Of a stretch of 64,000 nucleotides of DNA, positions 21,657-32,754 are shown piece after piece. Numbering within the stretch: the stretch's first letter is position 1; the number at the start of each line of letters is the position of its first letter. The notes beneath the pieces were generated by a model. The model had not been told where the DNA came from and searched no databases. It saw only the letters and a program-made list of their open reading frames with translations. A program made the position numbers and the translations under genes. Origin of the DNA: Anniella stebbinsi (Eukaryota > Chordata > Lepidosauria > Squamata > Anniellidae); NCBI GenBank assembly GCA_029215795.1, contig JARDYH010000007.1:61496763-61560762 (forward strand). The letters are read 5' to 3'.

Positions 21657-23734
21657 TAGGGATGTGCACTGGATCGGACCCGATCCACGATCCGAGTCCG
21701 GTCCAGTGGGAAATCGGATAAATTATCCGATTTCCGATCCCGCAGCTGGATCGGCCGATCCAATCCGAACCGGTCCGAAAAAGCTCCGAACCGGTTCGGC
21801 GGATCGGCGGATCGGCGGGCGCCCACTGGCGCCGACCGCCGCTTCCATTGGCGGGCGCCAGCGGGCGCCCGCCGATGAAAGTGGACAGCGGGGGGGGAGG
21901 AGGGGGGCACTTACCTTCTCGGCCCGGTGGCTCCCGTCCGGCGCCGGCGCCTACTACTACTAGCAGGCTCCGCGGCCTGCTCTAGGGTGGCGCGCCGGGT
22001 GATGTCATCACCCGGCGCGCTACTCTAGAGCAGGCCGTAGAGCGTGCTGGTAGTAGTGGGCGCCGGCGCCGGCCGGGAGCCACCGGGCCGGGAAGGTAAG
22101 GAGGGGGTGCGTGGAGGGGAGGAGGGGGCGCGCGGAGGGGGGAGGGGGGAGGGGGGCCCTTACCTGCCCGGCCCGGCGGCTCCCGTCCGGCGCCGGCGCC
22201 TACTACTCCCAGCAGGCTCCGCGGCCTGCTCTAGGGTGGCGCGCCGGGTGATGTCATCACCCGGCGCGCTACTCTAGAGCAGGCCGCGGAGCCTGCTGGA
22301 AGTAGTAGGCGCCGGCGCCGGACGGGAGCCGCCGGGCCGGGAAGGTAAGGAGGGGGTGCGTGGAGGGGAGGAGGGGGCGCGCGGAGGGGGGAGGGGGGAG
22401 GGGGGCCCTTACCTGCCCGGCCCGGCGGCTCCCGTCCGGCGCCGGCGCCTACTACTCCCAGCAGGCTCCGCGGCCTGCTCTAGGGTGGCGCGCCGGGTGA
22501 TGTCATCACCCGGCGCGCTACTCTAGAGCAGGCCGCGGAGCCTGCTGGAAGTAGTAGGCGCCGGCGCCGGACGGGAGCCGCCGGGCCGGGAAGGTAAGGA
22601 GGGGGTGCGTGGAGGGGAGGAGGGGGCGCGCGGAGGGGGGAGGGGGGAGGGGGGCCCTTACCTGCCCGGCCCGGCGGCTCCCGTCCGGCGCCGGCGCCTA
22701 CTACTCCCAGCAGGCTCCGCGGCCTGCTCTAGGGTGGCGCGCCGGGTGATGTCATCACCCGGCGCGCTACTCTAGAGCAGGCCGCAGAGCCTGCTGGAAG
22801 TAGTAGGCGCCGGCGCCGGACGGGAGCCGCCGGGCCGGGAAGGTAAGGAGGGGGTGCGTGGAGGGGAGGAGGGGGCGCGCGGAGGGGGGAGGGGGGAGGG
22901 GGGCCCTTACCTGCCCGGCTCGGCGGCTCCTGTCCGGCGCCGGCGCCTACTACTCCCAGCAGGCTCCGCGGCCTGCTCTAGGGTGGCGCGCCGGGTGATG
23001 TCATCACCCGGCGCGCTACTCTAGAGCAGGCCGCGGAGCCTGCTGGAAGTAGTAGGCGCCGGCGCCGGACGGGAGCCGCCGGGCCGGGAAGGTAAGGAGG
23101 GGGTGCGTGGAGGGGAGGAGGGGGCGCGCGGAGGGGGGAGGGGGGAGGGGGGCCCTTACCTGCCCGGCCCGGCGGCTCCCGTCCGGCGCCGGCGCCTACT
23201 ACTACCAGCAGGCTCCGCGGCCTGCTCCAGGGTGGCGCGCCGGGTGATGTCATCACCCGGCGCGCTACTCGAGAGTAGGCCGCGGAGCCCGCTGGTAGTA
23301 GCCGCCGGCGCCGGACGGGCCCAGAAGGTAAGCAGTGGCGGGGAAGGGGGCTTACCCCCCCCCGGAGCCGTCCGCTTCTATCCGCTGGCGCCCGCGGGCG
23401 CCAGCGGATGGAAGCGGGCGGCCCCAGGGGGGGTAGGGAGCGCAGGGGAGGGGGTTTACCTGCCGGGGCCATCCACAGCGGACGGCCCCGGGGGGGGGAG
23501 GGAGTTAGGCCCCCCCTTACCCACCCGCCGCCATTTTTTCCTCATAGACTTGCATTGCAATGCAAGTCTATGGGGAAAAAAATGGCGGCCGATCCAAAAA
23601 TGTACGATTTTTGGGTCGGGATCGGACTCGATCCGGTCCGGGGGGCCTCCGATTTTGTCCGAACCGGTCCGGGACAAAATTGGAGGTCCCGATCCGGGTC
23701 CCGATCCGATCCGGGGGGTCCGTGCACACCCCTA
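21657..23734 (+). mobile_element. Element D: GC-rich palindrome-chain hAT MITE, 6 units
   Basis: Termini are TAGGGATGTGCAC and GTGCACACCCCTA. Exact 8-bp duplications ATGATTTG lie at 21649-21656 and 23735-23742. It is the longest copy (2078 bp). Module order is as in A and B, and it shares the CTACTACTCCCAGC/GGAAGTAGTAG internal arm variant with B. CpG dinucleotides are dense throughout, in contrast to the AT-rich flanks. Confidence 0.93.
21910..23332 (+). repeat. Tandem palindrome array of element D (6 units)
   Basis: GTGATGTCAT centres start at 22000, 22248, 22497, 22746, 22995 and 23244: one period of 248 and four of exactly 249. The internal units are nearly identical to each other, suggesting recent expansion by unequal exchange or replication slippage. 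Confidence 0.93.
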
Positions 23735-23742
23735 ATGATTTG

Positions 23743-26640
23743 TAATCTGCGTTACACAATTGACCAGCTTACTATACGGCAAGTTACAGCTCGACAAATC
23801 AGTTCTACTCACCCCGTATGGACCTCTAAAAGGGCCCAACTGTGCTGTTGATCCCTTTCCACGTTTTGCATTTCATTTTCATTTTTGGTAAAAGAGAACC
23901 AACTTGCAGTAATCCTTGATAGTTCTAATCTGGTCAAGGCAATTTATTGGGGTTGCTTTTCCCCCTTTTTTAAAGAAAATGGGAACAGATAATGTATCCG
24001 TTCAAGATTATGAATTCTTTTCATGCGGCTGCTGGGGGAATTCAGATGCGTGTGTGCGTTTCTTTTCTAGGTCACTTTAGTTTGTGCAACTGCTCTGAGC
24101 TGCAAAACTAATCTTGGGTTTTGCTGCAGACCGGCAATAAACATTTGTACCTTTGGAGGGCATAATTGACCACTTTTTAAAATAATTTCCCAGGTGGAAG
24201 CAGTCAAGGCAAATGAGAGCTGCACCGTTTAATTTCATTCTTTTTCACCCTGTGCCCCAAAGCCCAGGTTGACTCTGTAGACACTGTCGTTTATCACCAA
24301 GACCTGGCAGGGTTTTAGCTGATGTTTGTTTCAGTGCGGTGGATTTTTAAACCGTGTTGCTAGGAATTCTGAAGCACCCCAGAAGCTTTTCAGCATTAGG
24401 GCTCACCAGGGAAGCCTGAGCATGCCTAACCTCTCCAGATTTCAACTCAAAGCTCATTCCAACTCAAATCTATATCAAATGGCGAGCTGTCTCTTCTTTT
24501 CACATGGAAATCCATCTGTAATATCATCCATTTCCCCCCCCCCCCATGTACACATCAATTGTGCATGCACATTGTATACATTCTTGTCCCATTGAGTTTT
24601 CAACCTATGCATCTTTTCATGGGCATCTTTTCAAGTGTACACATCTGACTGATCACATTTTTGGGGTGTCCGTGAATCACATTGCTAATGGTGTAATTAG
24701 ACCATTGGTGCCTGCAATTTTTCCAGAAATCAAACTATGTACAGCGGCCATTTTGCACCCAATGGCAAATTCCATAAAAGGCTTACCCACAATTTTGCAT
24801 AAATGGGAAAGTGGGATGCCGGGTGTCATTTGCCAGGCACCCACGGAACATTTGGCAGGTTGTCCCATGCGCCTCCTCCCCTCCCCCATGGTCAGTCAGG
24901 TGGCGGGGTTCCAGTGAGCGGTGAGCGACGTCTGTGAGGGGAGTTTGCCCATCCACTTGGTGCATTTTTGTCCTTAAGAAAGAAACTTTATGAAGGCCAG
25001 CAGCAGTTTCAGGGCCAGATACTTTGAACAGTCTTCTTGCCTGGCATAGCGATCCCAGCTAATCAGGGAGCACATAGTCATCATCAGTATAAGATCATAA
25101 TGCCATGTAATTAAAGGTTTTAGCTCTGTGACAATGCCACCTAGCTAATACAAAATAAGGACAATGATTCATGTCTGCACCATTCTGAATTGATGCACCC
25201 TTCTGCTCCCGTTTTGCAGCAGAGATAGTCACTGTGGGTGTCATTGATATGCTAACGTTCCAACTATATGTTTTGAAAACTCTGAAACAAAATGCTTTTA
25301 AATCTGAGGAACATGGGAAATCAAACCGGGGAGAGATTACAAATCTGATATTTTAAAATATCCATTTCAACATCGATTGTCATACTGAAAACATGATACA
25401 CACTTGCATTTGTTCAAAACAACAACAGACTGTTCTGTCTCCACTCTTTTTTCCCTACTTCCATTGAAAAATTATAGCTATTTTGTCAGCATCAGCCTAT
25501 CGTTTTTGCTACATTTGTGCTGTATTTTACTTTCTGGAGATATAATGATCATGTTTTTCTGGATTCCCCTATTACACACTGGATGATAATATGTTACATA
25601 GGGGCAGGGGGCTGAACACAGCATAATTTGTAGTTCTGTGTGGGTTCACACACCCCCACTCACCCATGGCACATATTCTGGCTTCAGAGACTTAAATGTT
25701 TGGGAGTTCTGAAGGAGAATTCCAGGTTTTTGGGACACCAGGCATGTCTAAGAGTGGTAAAACCTCTCACACACAAACAATCACCCTGCAAATAGTTGTA
25801 GACATCTACATTAAAATGTAACCATGCTCACAACATTTTTTTGTAATTGAAATGATTTCTTCCAATGCTCAAGGCTCCATCTTCCCCCATTGCTAATATG
25901 GCCTGAAGTGAAATGTGACCCCTCTCTCAGATCACCCCCCATGAGCTTTTTGAGCATGGACAAATACAGGACCCATGGTCCCCAGAAGGAAATAATGCTC
26001 TGCCTATCGTTCTAAAGGCATCCTGAGAGGATCCTGGTTGCTGCATTCCCATCCCCATGCTCAGCATGGGGAGCCATGGCCCCAACATATCACAACCAGA
26101 TTGGCTATGTAACACTGGTGCCATCCTGTTTTCCATGTGATCCCTGATTGGGTGGGATAAATTCTGTAAATACTCCAGCAAGGAGTAAGAAATAATAGCT
26201 AAGGCAAAGGAAAACTAAAGCAGCAGCTGCCACTAGAGAATGCCATTAAAACTGTTTAAAACAACAACAATAACCCCATGATTTTGTTTTAATGTTGGGG
26301 TGGTGGGGGTGACCCATCTCCTAAAAACTCATACAAATAACAATACCAGAGAACATTTAGCTCAGGTTTAAGTGTTAGAGAAGAGACAATCTGGACAATC
26401 TCAAAATATCTGTGATTTGGAATTCCTGTTCTCTAATCCCAGTTTGGTAGGGGCTAAGAATTGTCTGGGCGTGAAGGCGCAGTATGCCATTGCTCATATG
26501 CTCAGGTACACACATTTCTCATTCTCATTTTTCATGTTTGGGAGTGAGCCCCATCTTTTATAATGTCTTGGGAAGAATCCTGATGAATCCTGGATAACCT
26601 GATGCTACAATGATGTCTGAATCATGCAGGGCACTATCAA
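23743..26640. other. Unique DNA with a decayed AT-rich MITE
   Basis: About 24420-24700 carries the CAACTCAAAGCTCATTCC and TCTATATCA modules shared with 6795 and 54350, and then GTGCATGCACATTG words, so it is a decayed AT-rich MITE. A run of C lies at 24533-24544. No gene is recognised. Confidence 0.45.
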
Positions 26641-26929
26641 GGCCAGCGTCAAGAGTAGGCATGGTTAGACGTTGGCTGAGGGCCCACAGCCTAGCAGGGG
26701 ACCATTGGCAACAGCCCCTTGAACTTGCTCCTCCTCTTCACCATTGAAACCTACTTGATTACCCCCACACCTCTGTCTGGCCCAGACAATGAGGGCGGTG
26801 AGCGGGAAGGCCAGGAGGTGCCACTGCCTCCTTGCTCATGGGCTCTCGACCTGTTGAGCAAGCAAATGGTAGCCAGGTGGAGAAAGAGGACAGTTGGTGA
26901 TGACAGCAATGAGAAGGTAGACTCACTGA

Positions 26930-27290
26930 AGGAAGGGGCCCTTGGAGGCGATTGTCAGGTATAGGGTTCAGCGAGGCAGGGAGGCCTTGCAGGTTGTAGG
27001 TAGATTTAATTAGGAGTGGTTTGGAGTGTCAGATTCTGAGTGGGTTTATCTCTGTCCGGGTTCTCAGGGGAAGTATAGAAGGGAATAGTTTTGCACACAC
27101 ACCCCCTTGGCCTTGGAGCTGTATGACTTCTGTGGGAAACTGATGGAGTGTTTAGAAAGGTAGGGGCCCTTATTTAAGGAGTCACCCAGATTGTGGCAGT
27201 CCAAACCAGTTCTAATTCAATCTACCTACAACCTGCAAGGCCTCCCAGCCTTGTTGAACCCTATACCTGACGGCGATCTTACTCAAGGCC
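26930..27290. repeat. Foldback repeat with about 100-bp arms
   Basis: About 26930-27035 is an imperfect reverse complement of about 27195-27290. Shared words include CAGGTATAGGGTTCA, GAGGCCTTGCAGGTTGTAGG and GGTTTGGA. The 160-bp spacer shows no gene. Upstream, 26860-26925 resembles 38720-38795 (GAGAAAGAG... GCAATGAGAAGGTAGAC), so part of it is a dispersed repeat. Confidence 0.7.
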
Positions 27291-27429
27291 CCTGCAAAAC
27301 CTGGCCACGTTTTCCAAGGATTGTGAAATCTTAGTGTGAAGGATCATGCTGTGAAAGCCTGCTCTCCCACCCTATTCTGTTGCGGATGTGCAACTTTTTG
27401 TACCGCCTTAAACATTTGATCCATTCCCT

Positions 27430-27760
27430 TTTTTGTAGGGCTGACCTACAGCCAGACAGTCTCGGGAGATGCTAAACTTTGCTGTTTTCTCCTCCTTGAG
27501 ATTAAACAAAGAATAATTGAAGTTAATAAACTGGTGGGAGCAACGTGGAATCTATTGAGGGAGAAAATTCATTAAAGCCATTTGAATCATCTTCCACCCT
27601 CTCCGTAGCATTCCTCTCTGAGAATGCCAATTAAACATAATAAGTCCAGAAATGCACAGACAGCAGAATCTCTCTTATTACTGTAGGGACTATCAAGCGC
27701 CATTTGATTTTTAAAAAGTTGATTCAGGGATATTTTTTTTAAAGAAGAACCTCGTGAGTG
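27430..27760. other. Candidate conserved non-coding stretch
   Basis: AT-rich, without repeat words shared elsewhere in the window and without an open frame. It contains homeodomain-like TTAATAAAC, TCATTAAAGCC and CCAATTAAAC words. This look is common in vertebrate conserved non-coding elements, but conservation cannot be seen from one sequence. Confidence 0.2.
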
Positions 27761-28259
27761 GAAGATCTACAGGGTTGCTTTGCTACGGAACGTTATGGGG
27801 CTGGGCCCACAACTGGCCTGGATACCGCAAAATCTGGACAAAGTGGAACGGAGCCAGATGCCTCTCCTCCCAGATGTAAAGCTCTCAACAACAGATGTAA
27901 AGCTCTCAACAAAAATCTCCGTGCGATACTTTAAAGTGGCCCCTCCGCGGCATATGTAAAAGGCCTTGTTTGCTCTTGGCTGTGGGTTTTGCCTAAGCCT
28001 TAGGCACTAATCACGGTAAGGGTGGTTTTTCAGGCGCCAGGGTCAGATCAGTGACTGCACAGTTCTCTTGAGTGTTACACACCAGCGTTGCCTATAGGGA
28101 TGGGAGAATCGGTGAAGACTGAGCTCCTCCTCATGGGTCTCTGAATTCCAACTTATTGCCATTCCCAATTGAGAGCCATTGTTCTTGTTGCTTGGATGGG
28201 GGGAAAGTGGTGCATGTTCCTTTTTTTTTTAAAAGGACACATCCAAATGTGTACTTTCC

Positions 28260-28660
28260 CCCAACATGTGCAGTTTCAGATGATGATAATGATGATGATG
28301 ATTTATATCCCACCTTTTCCCCAGGGCTGGGACTCAAGGTTTACACAATTAAAACATGTACAAATTAAAACATATAACTATAAGTTTACAAAAGTTAAAA
28401 TAGAATTAAACCTACAGTAAAATTAAAAAACATTTTATTGATTTTTAAACCGTAACAAATTAAAAACAAAACAAAACTATACATTCACACAGGTCCAGAG
28501 TATTTCCAAAATCCTGCCAGAATTAAAAAAAAGTCTTTGCCTACCTCCCGAAGTGTAGCACAGAAGGAGGCAGCCTGGCTTCCCTAAGAAGGGGGTTCCA
28601 GAGCCTTGGAGCAGCCACAGAGAAGGCCCTGTCTTGCGTACCCATTTGTCAGCATCACAA
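28260..28660 (-). mobile_element. L2-like LINE 3' end, decayed
   Basis: (GATGAT)n at 28279-28302 followed by TTTATATCCCACCTTTTCCC, an AATTAAAAC-rich tract, then GCAGCCTGGCTTCC and GAGAAGGCCCTGTC words. This matches the layout of the other L2-like 3' ends at 46331 and 59859 (microsatellite, A/T-rich tail, then the degenerate end of a reverse-transcriptase frame on the minus strand). Confidence 0.55.
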
Positions 28661-28744
28661 GCTTGGGATTGTGTGGAATTTTCAGTGCCAAGGGGGCAGA
28701 TTCTGGTCCCAAATTATTCAAAATGAAACTCTTGTACATCCCTG

Positions 28745-28805
28745 GTGCTCACAGGCTTTTAGGAATATGAGCCCTGCTGGATCAAACCAAGGGCCCAGTC
28801 AGTCC
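28745..28805 (-). mobile_element. LINE 3' end fragment (CTGGATCA family)
   Basis: Contains AGCCCTGCTGGATCAAACCA and GGGCCCAGTCAGTCC, the 3' terminal words of the LINE family better preserved at 36092 and 59118. Confidence 0.5.
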
Positions 28806-28924
28806 AAGTTCCCGTTGCCAACTGTGACTAGCCAGATATTTCCAGGAAGCCCACAAGCAGGGCCCAAAAGAGATAGCCCTCTCCTAATCAAAGGTTGGTG
28901 GGCTTTGGCTAACCAGTTGGAGGA

Positions 28925-29128
28925 ACTTCCACACAGTAAGAGTTGTTCAGTGATGGAACCATCTGCCTCTGGAGAAGGTAGGTTCTCCTTCGCTGGAGGT
29001 ATCTCAGCAGAGGTTGGAGGGCCATTTGTCAGAGATGCCATGGTTGCACCCTGCAGGGCAGAGCCTAGCATTGAGCATAGGGTTGGACTAGATAATCTTC
29101 ATGACACCTTCCAACTCTCTGACTCTAA
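28925..29128 (+). mobile_element. CR1 LINE 3' end, truncated
   Basis: CR1 3' UTR words in order: CAGTGATGGAACCATCTGCC, TTGGAGGGCCATTTGTCAGA, GGGTTGGACTAGATAATC and CCTTCCAACTCT. Heavily 5'-truncated, as usual for CR1. Confidence 0.7.
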
Positions 29129-29957
29129 GATTATTCCTCCCCACCATCTGGGGTCCAGAGGTAAAGTACCTCTGAACATGAAGCTTCCATTTCATTCTTG
29201 TAGCTTTAGTCCTCCTCCTTCAAATCGTGAGATCCCTTTTTAAAGCCATCTAAAGCTATCAACACAGCTGGTGGCAACAAGCTGTGTGTGTTAAGCTTTA
29301 AATTCTTCCATCAGGTTATGTGAATTGGATAACACAGACACACAGAGGCAGACACACACAAATAAAATGACAAGGGGTACTTTAAAAATGCAGGTGCTTT
29401 AAAAAAAAAAACTATTGTGAAAGCAAAAAAAAAAATTAAACTTCGCCCAGCTCTAGTCATAATTACTTGCCTCCTTCCATCATCCTTAACACAAAAGTTA
29501 ATGAAAAAGCTGGCTGGTCCAGCATGCCTGCAGGAAACTATCATGTTTTCAATTCCTTTGTTGCTTCCCAAATGGACAGCAGCCACTTCAAATCGCTTTC
29601 TAATTTGGCTGGGAACAGATGAAGAATTTACAATTCCCTCAAAAAGATGGGTGCGCGAAAACATTCTCAGCTGGGGCAGTGGAGGAGACTTGCTCAGATA
29701 ATGTTGGCAAGCTTGAACATCACTCATTCACTGATCCCTCTGCATACCGGGCTATTGGAAGCATTGAGGCCCTTCAAGGAGTGGAAGTATGGTGTAACAG
29801 GTAGAGTACTAGATTTAGTCCAAGGAGATTTTGGTTCTTCTTGACCATGAAGCTAATTAAGAACAACAGAAGAGCTATGCTGGATCAGGCCAACAGTTCA
29901 ACTGATCCAGGATGGATCACATCTTTCTTTCTCTCACCTGAACTTACCTTACAGTCT
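29129..29957. other. Unique DNA
   Basis: No gene is recognised. There are A-rich runs at 29399-29411 and 29428-29436, and a short LINE end fragment at about 29860-29905 (GAGCTATGCTGGATCAGGCC). Small open frames here have no domain. Confidence 0.4.
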
Positions 29958-29965
29958 ACCATGGG

Positions 29966-30285
29966 TAGGGTGACCAGATAAAATCCAGGTCAGGGCTCCT
30001 GTAACTTTAACAGTTGTAGAGAAAAGAGAATTTCAGCCAGTGTCATTTGTATGCAATTAGTTCCTGGTGAAATTCCCTCTTCATCACAACAGTTAAAGTT
30101 GCAGGGGCCCCTCTTTCTTTTGTATATGGTGACTCTAGTATAGTGCCTGCAACTTTAACTATTGTGATGAAGGGGGAATTTCACCAGGAACTAATTGCAT
30201 ACAAATGACACTGGCTGAAATTCCCTTTTCTCTACAGTTGTTAAAGTTACAGGAGCCCTGACCTGGATTTTATCTGGTCACCCTA
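29966..30285. mobile_element. Fully palindromic hAT-type MITE (TAGGGTGACC family), second intact copy
   Basis: Ends are TAGGGTGACC and GGTCACCCTA. Both flanks are ACCATGGG (29958-29965 and 30286-30293), an exact 8-bp duplication. The same internal CATCACAACAGTTAAAG modules as the copy at 6238 appear in both arms, meeting near CTCTAGTATAG. About 320 bp, no coding capacity. Confidence 0.92.
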
Positions 30286-30540
30286 ACCATGGGAGGATAA
30301 CGAGAATGGTAAATTCCATTTTAGCCACCTGATCTCCTTGGACAAATGGTGGGAAACAGATCTGGATGGATGACATTTCTATACCACTTAATAGCTGAAA
30401 CTCCGTGAAGTTCACAATCATTAAAGTAATTAATGAACCAACCAACTCTATTGCCCTGCCCCATAAAAATTCATGCCATAAATCTTTGCTCAGATTTGAG
30501 TACAATGATCCAGGAATGCACTTGGCACCAGCCACATTCT

Positions 30541-31094
30541 GGTGTGTACTGGTTCCCCTCTATTCAGCACTGGTTAGGCCCCATCTTGAATATTGCATGC
30601 AGTTCTGGGCACCACACTTCAAGAAGGATGCAGGCAAGCTGGAGTGTGTTCAGAGGAGGGCAATGCAGATGATCATGGGTCTGGAAACAAAGCCCTATGA
30701 GGAGAGACTGAGAGAACTGGGCATGTTTAGCCAGGAGGACAGAAGGTGGAGGGAAGACATGACAGCACTCTTCAAATACTTGAAAGGTGGTCACACAGAG
30801 GAGGGCCAGGATCCCTTCTCGATCATTCCAGAGTGCAGGACGTGGAATCATAGGCTCAAGTGACAGGAAGCCAGATTCCAGCTAGAACTCAGGAAAAACT
30901 TCCTGACTTAGAGCAGCACGACAATGGAACCCATGACCTAGGGAGATTGTGGTCTCTCCCACACTCGAGGTCTTCAAGAGGCAGCTGGACAACCATCTGT
31001 CAGGCATGCTTTAAGATGGACTCCTGCACTGAGCAGGGGGTTGGACTCAATGGCCTTAGAGTCCCTGTCCAACTCTACTATTCTATGATTCTAT
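30541..31094 (+). mobile_element. CR1 LINE 3' end with the last part of the RT open frame
   Basis: A frame in 30541-30863 encodes the C-terminal CR1 reverse-transcriptase region. Readable landmarks are YSALVRPHLEYCMQFWAPH, then VQRRAMQMIMGLE, PYEERLRELGMF, and LFKYLKGG. It then runs through the CR1 3' UTR (GTCTCTCCCACACTCGAGG, GGGTTGGACTCAATGGCC) to a TTCTATGATTCTAT terminus. The 5' part is missing and the frame ends in the CR1 stop; it is a dead copy. Confidence 0.92.
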
Positions 31095-31099
31095 ATTTA

Positions 31100-32704
31100 T
31101 TCTGGAAATGGCATGTAAGGGGATTGGCTTGTGGGAAGGCATTACATAAATGAGTAGGGAAGGTCCACCAAATCAGGGTACTCAGAGTGATGAATTGCTC
31201 AGGAGCAACCTCAGTGGGTTGGGAGCACATCAGCAGAAGCATCTTCGGCTTCCTAGATCACCTGACTCAGACTGCAGCATCAGCATAGCCATCTTGGGCA
31301 TGGAAGACTCATGATATCTGCAATACCTCCTTCTGCCCCTAGTAGCACCCAGGAGTGGCTGAGACCTGCCTTGATGCAGCCACACACACACACACTCACT
31401 TCTGGCAAGACAGGCACAGGGAGTAAAAGTTCAGCCGTCTGGATGCTGAGTACCCTGCTTCCAGTCCCATGGCACCTCATAGACTGTTTTCTTTCCACCT
31501 ATAAGCTGAGTGGGCACAACTGTGCCTCTGAGGAGATGCAGAGTTAATTTTCCATGTCAATGAGTCACCACTGCTGGCTCCTTGTTTCTCAGAAGAGAAA
31601 GGAAAACAAATACCCCACCTTATTCCATACTGCAGTCGTACTGATCCTATGCCTTAGACTGCAATGCAGTTCTGATTTGCATATACTGTATATCTGAATA
31701 CTGATCAGAAGATGTCAGGGGATCAGTTTTAAATAATAGACTATGCACACAAAGGGTTCCCCCCCTCTAATATCAGATATCTTTCCCTTCCGGTAATTAA
31801 TTCCCAGTGAGAGAATCATTCTTCCTTTCCCAGGTATATCTTCATTCATTTTATTTTATTTTCTGTTGTAGAAGGCAACAAATCTTACACTGCTCTTAAA
31901 AATTAAATAGGATGTAAAATATTTAGAGACACAAATATCACTGGGCTATAAGTTGTAATCTATCCTCTCCAAAAGTTACAATGCTCATCTACATACTTCA
32001 ATCGGAAATTGATTCTATCAGTTTTGGTGGAACTTACTCCTACAGAAATGGGCCCGCTCCAGAGATTGTTTTGCGCAGAAGAAGGGCTGTTCATGCAAGA
32101 CCAGGTGTGAGGATTGTCACTGACTAGGGAGTGGGGTGACAACGGGTCCTAGGCATGGCTGAACTCCCCCTGTGTCCTGTCCATGCTCTTCTTGCTGGAT
32201 TCCCATTGGTTGCCTGACCCGGGCATGTATGGGGGGTGAGCTGCCAGACAGTCCATGATGATGACTCAGCAAGAATTTGCTGCTGCTGCTGCTTTTGTCC
32301 ACGGGCTGCGATTTGCACAAATTCGTGGCTGGGAACATTTACAGTCATCACGATTTACACAAAATCGCAGCCATAAATACTACAATCTGCATTAAAATGT
32401 TACCATAAAGGACCATCAACGTCTGCAATTTTGCGCAAATTGCACTCTTTACAGTCCGTGGCTTTGCAGAACATGTGATTTCTGCAAATGTAAACCCTCA
32501 TTTGCACTGCAACCATCTCCCCCCAAGGACCCAGGCTCCTGTGGGTCTGGTGGTGTTCCCTGGTCTGGGGTGCCCTGGGTTTCAGAGGCCTCTAGCTCTT
32601 CCTCTGAGGAGGACTCCTCCAGTGGGGTTATGCCAAGCAGCTACATGACAAACGGGTACAAGATGTTCCTCTCCATACTGGGAATAGCTGTGTACCTGTT
32701 GCTG

Positions 32705-32754
<50 letters not shown>

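Noticed and set aside
21910..23332. Array resembling CRISPR (regular repeats with spacers)
   Set aside because: Vertebrate DNA, 249-bp period, spacers nearly identical and G-rich; nothing CRISPR-like.
28671..29243. 190-codon plus-strand frame
   Set aside because: Spans two LINE 3' fragments (28745 and 28925) with no coding signature.
30405..30863. 152-codon frame as a host gene
   Set aside because: It is the C-terminus of CR1 reverse transcriptase followed by the CR1 3' UTR.
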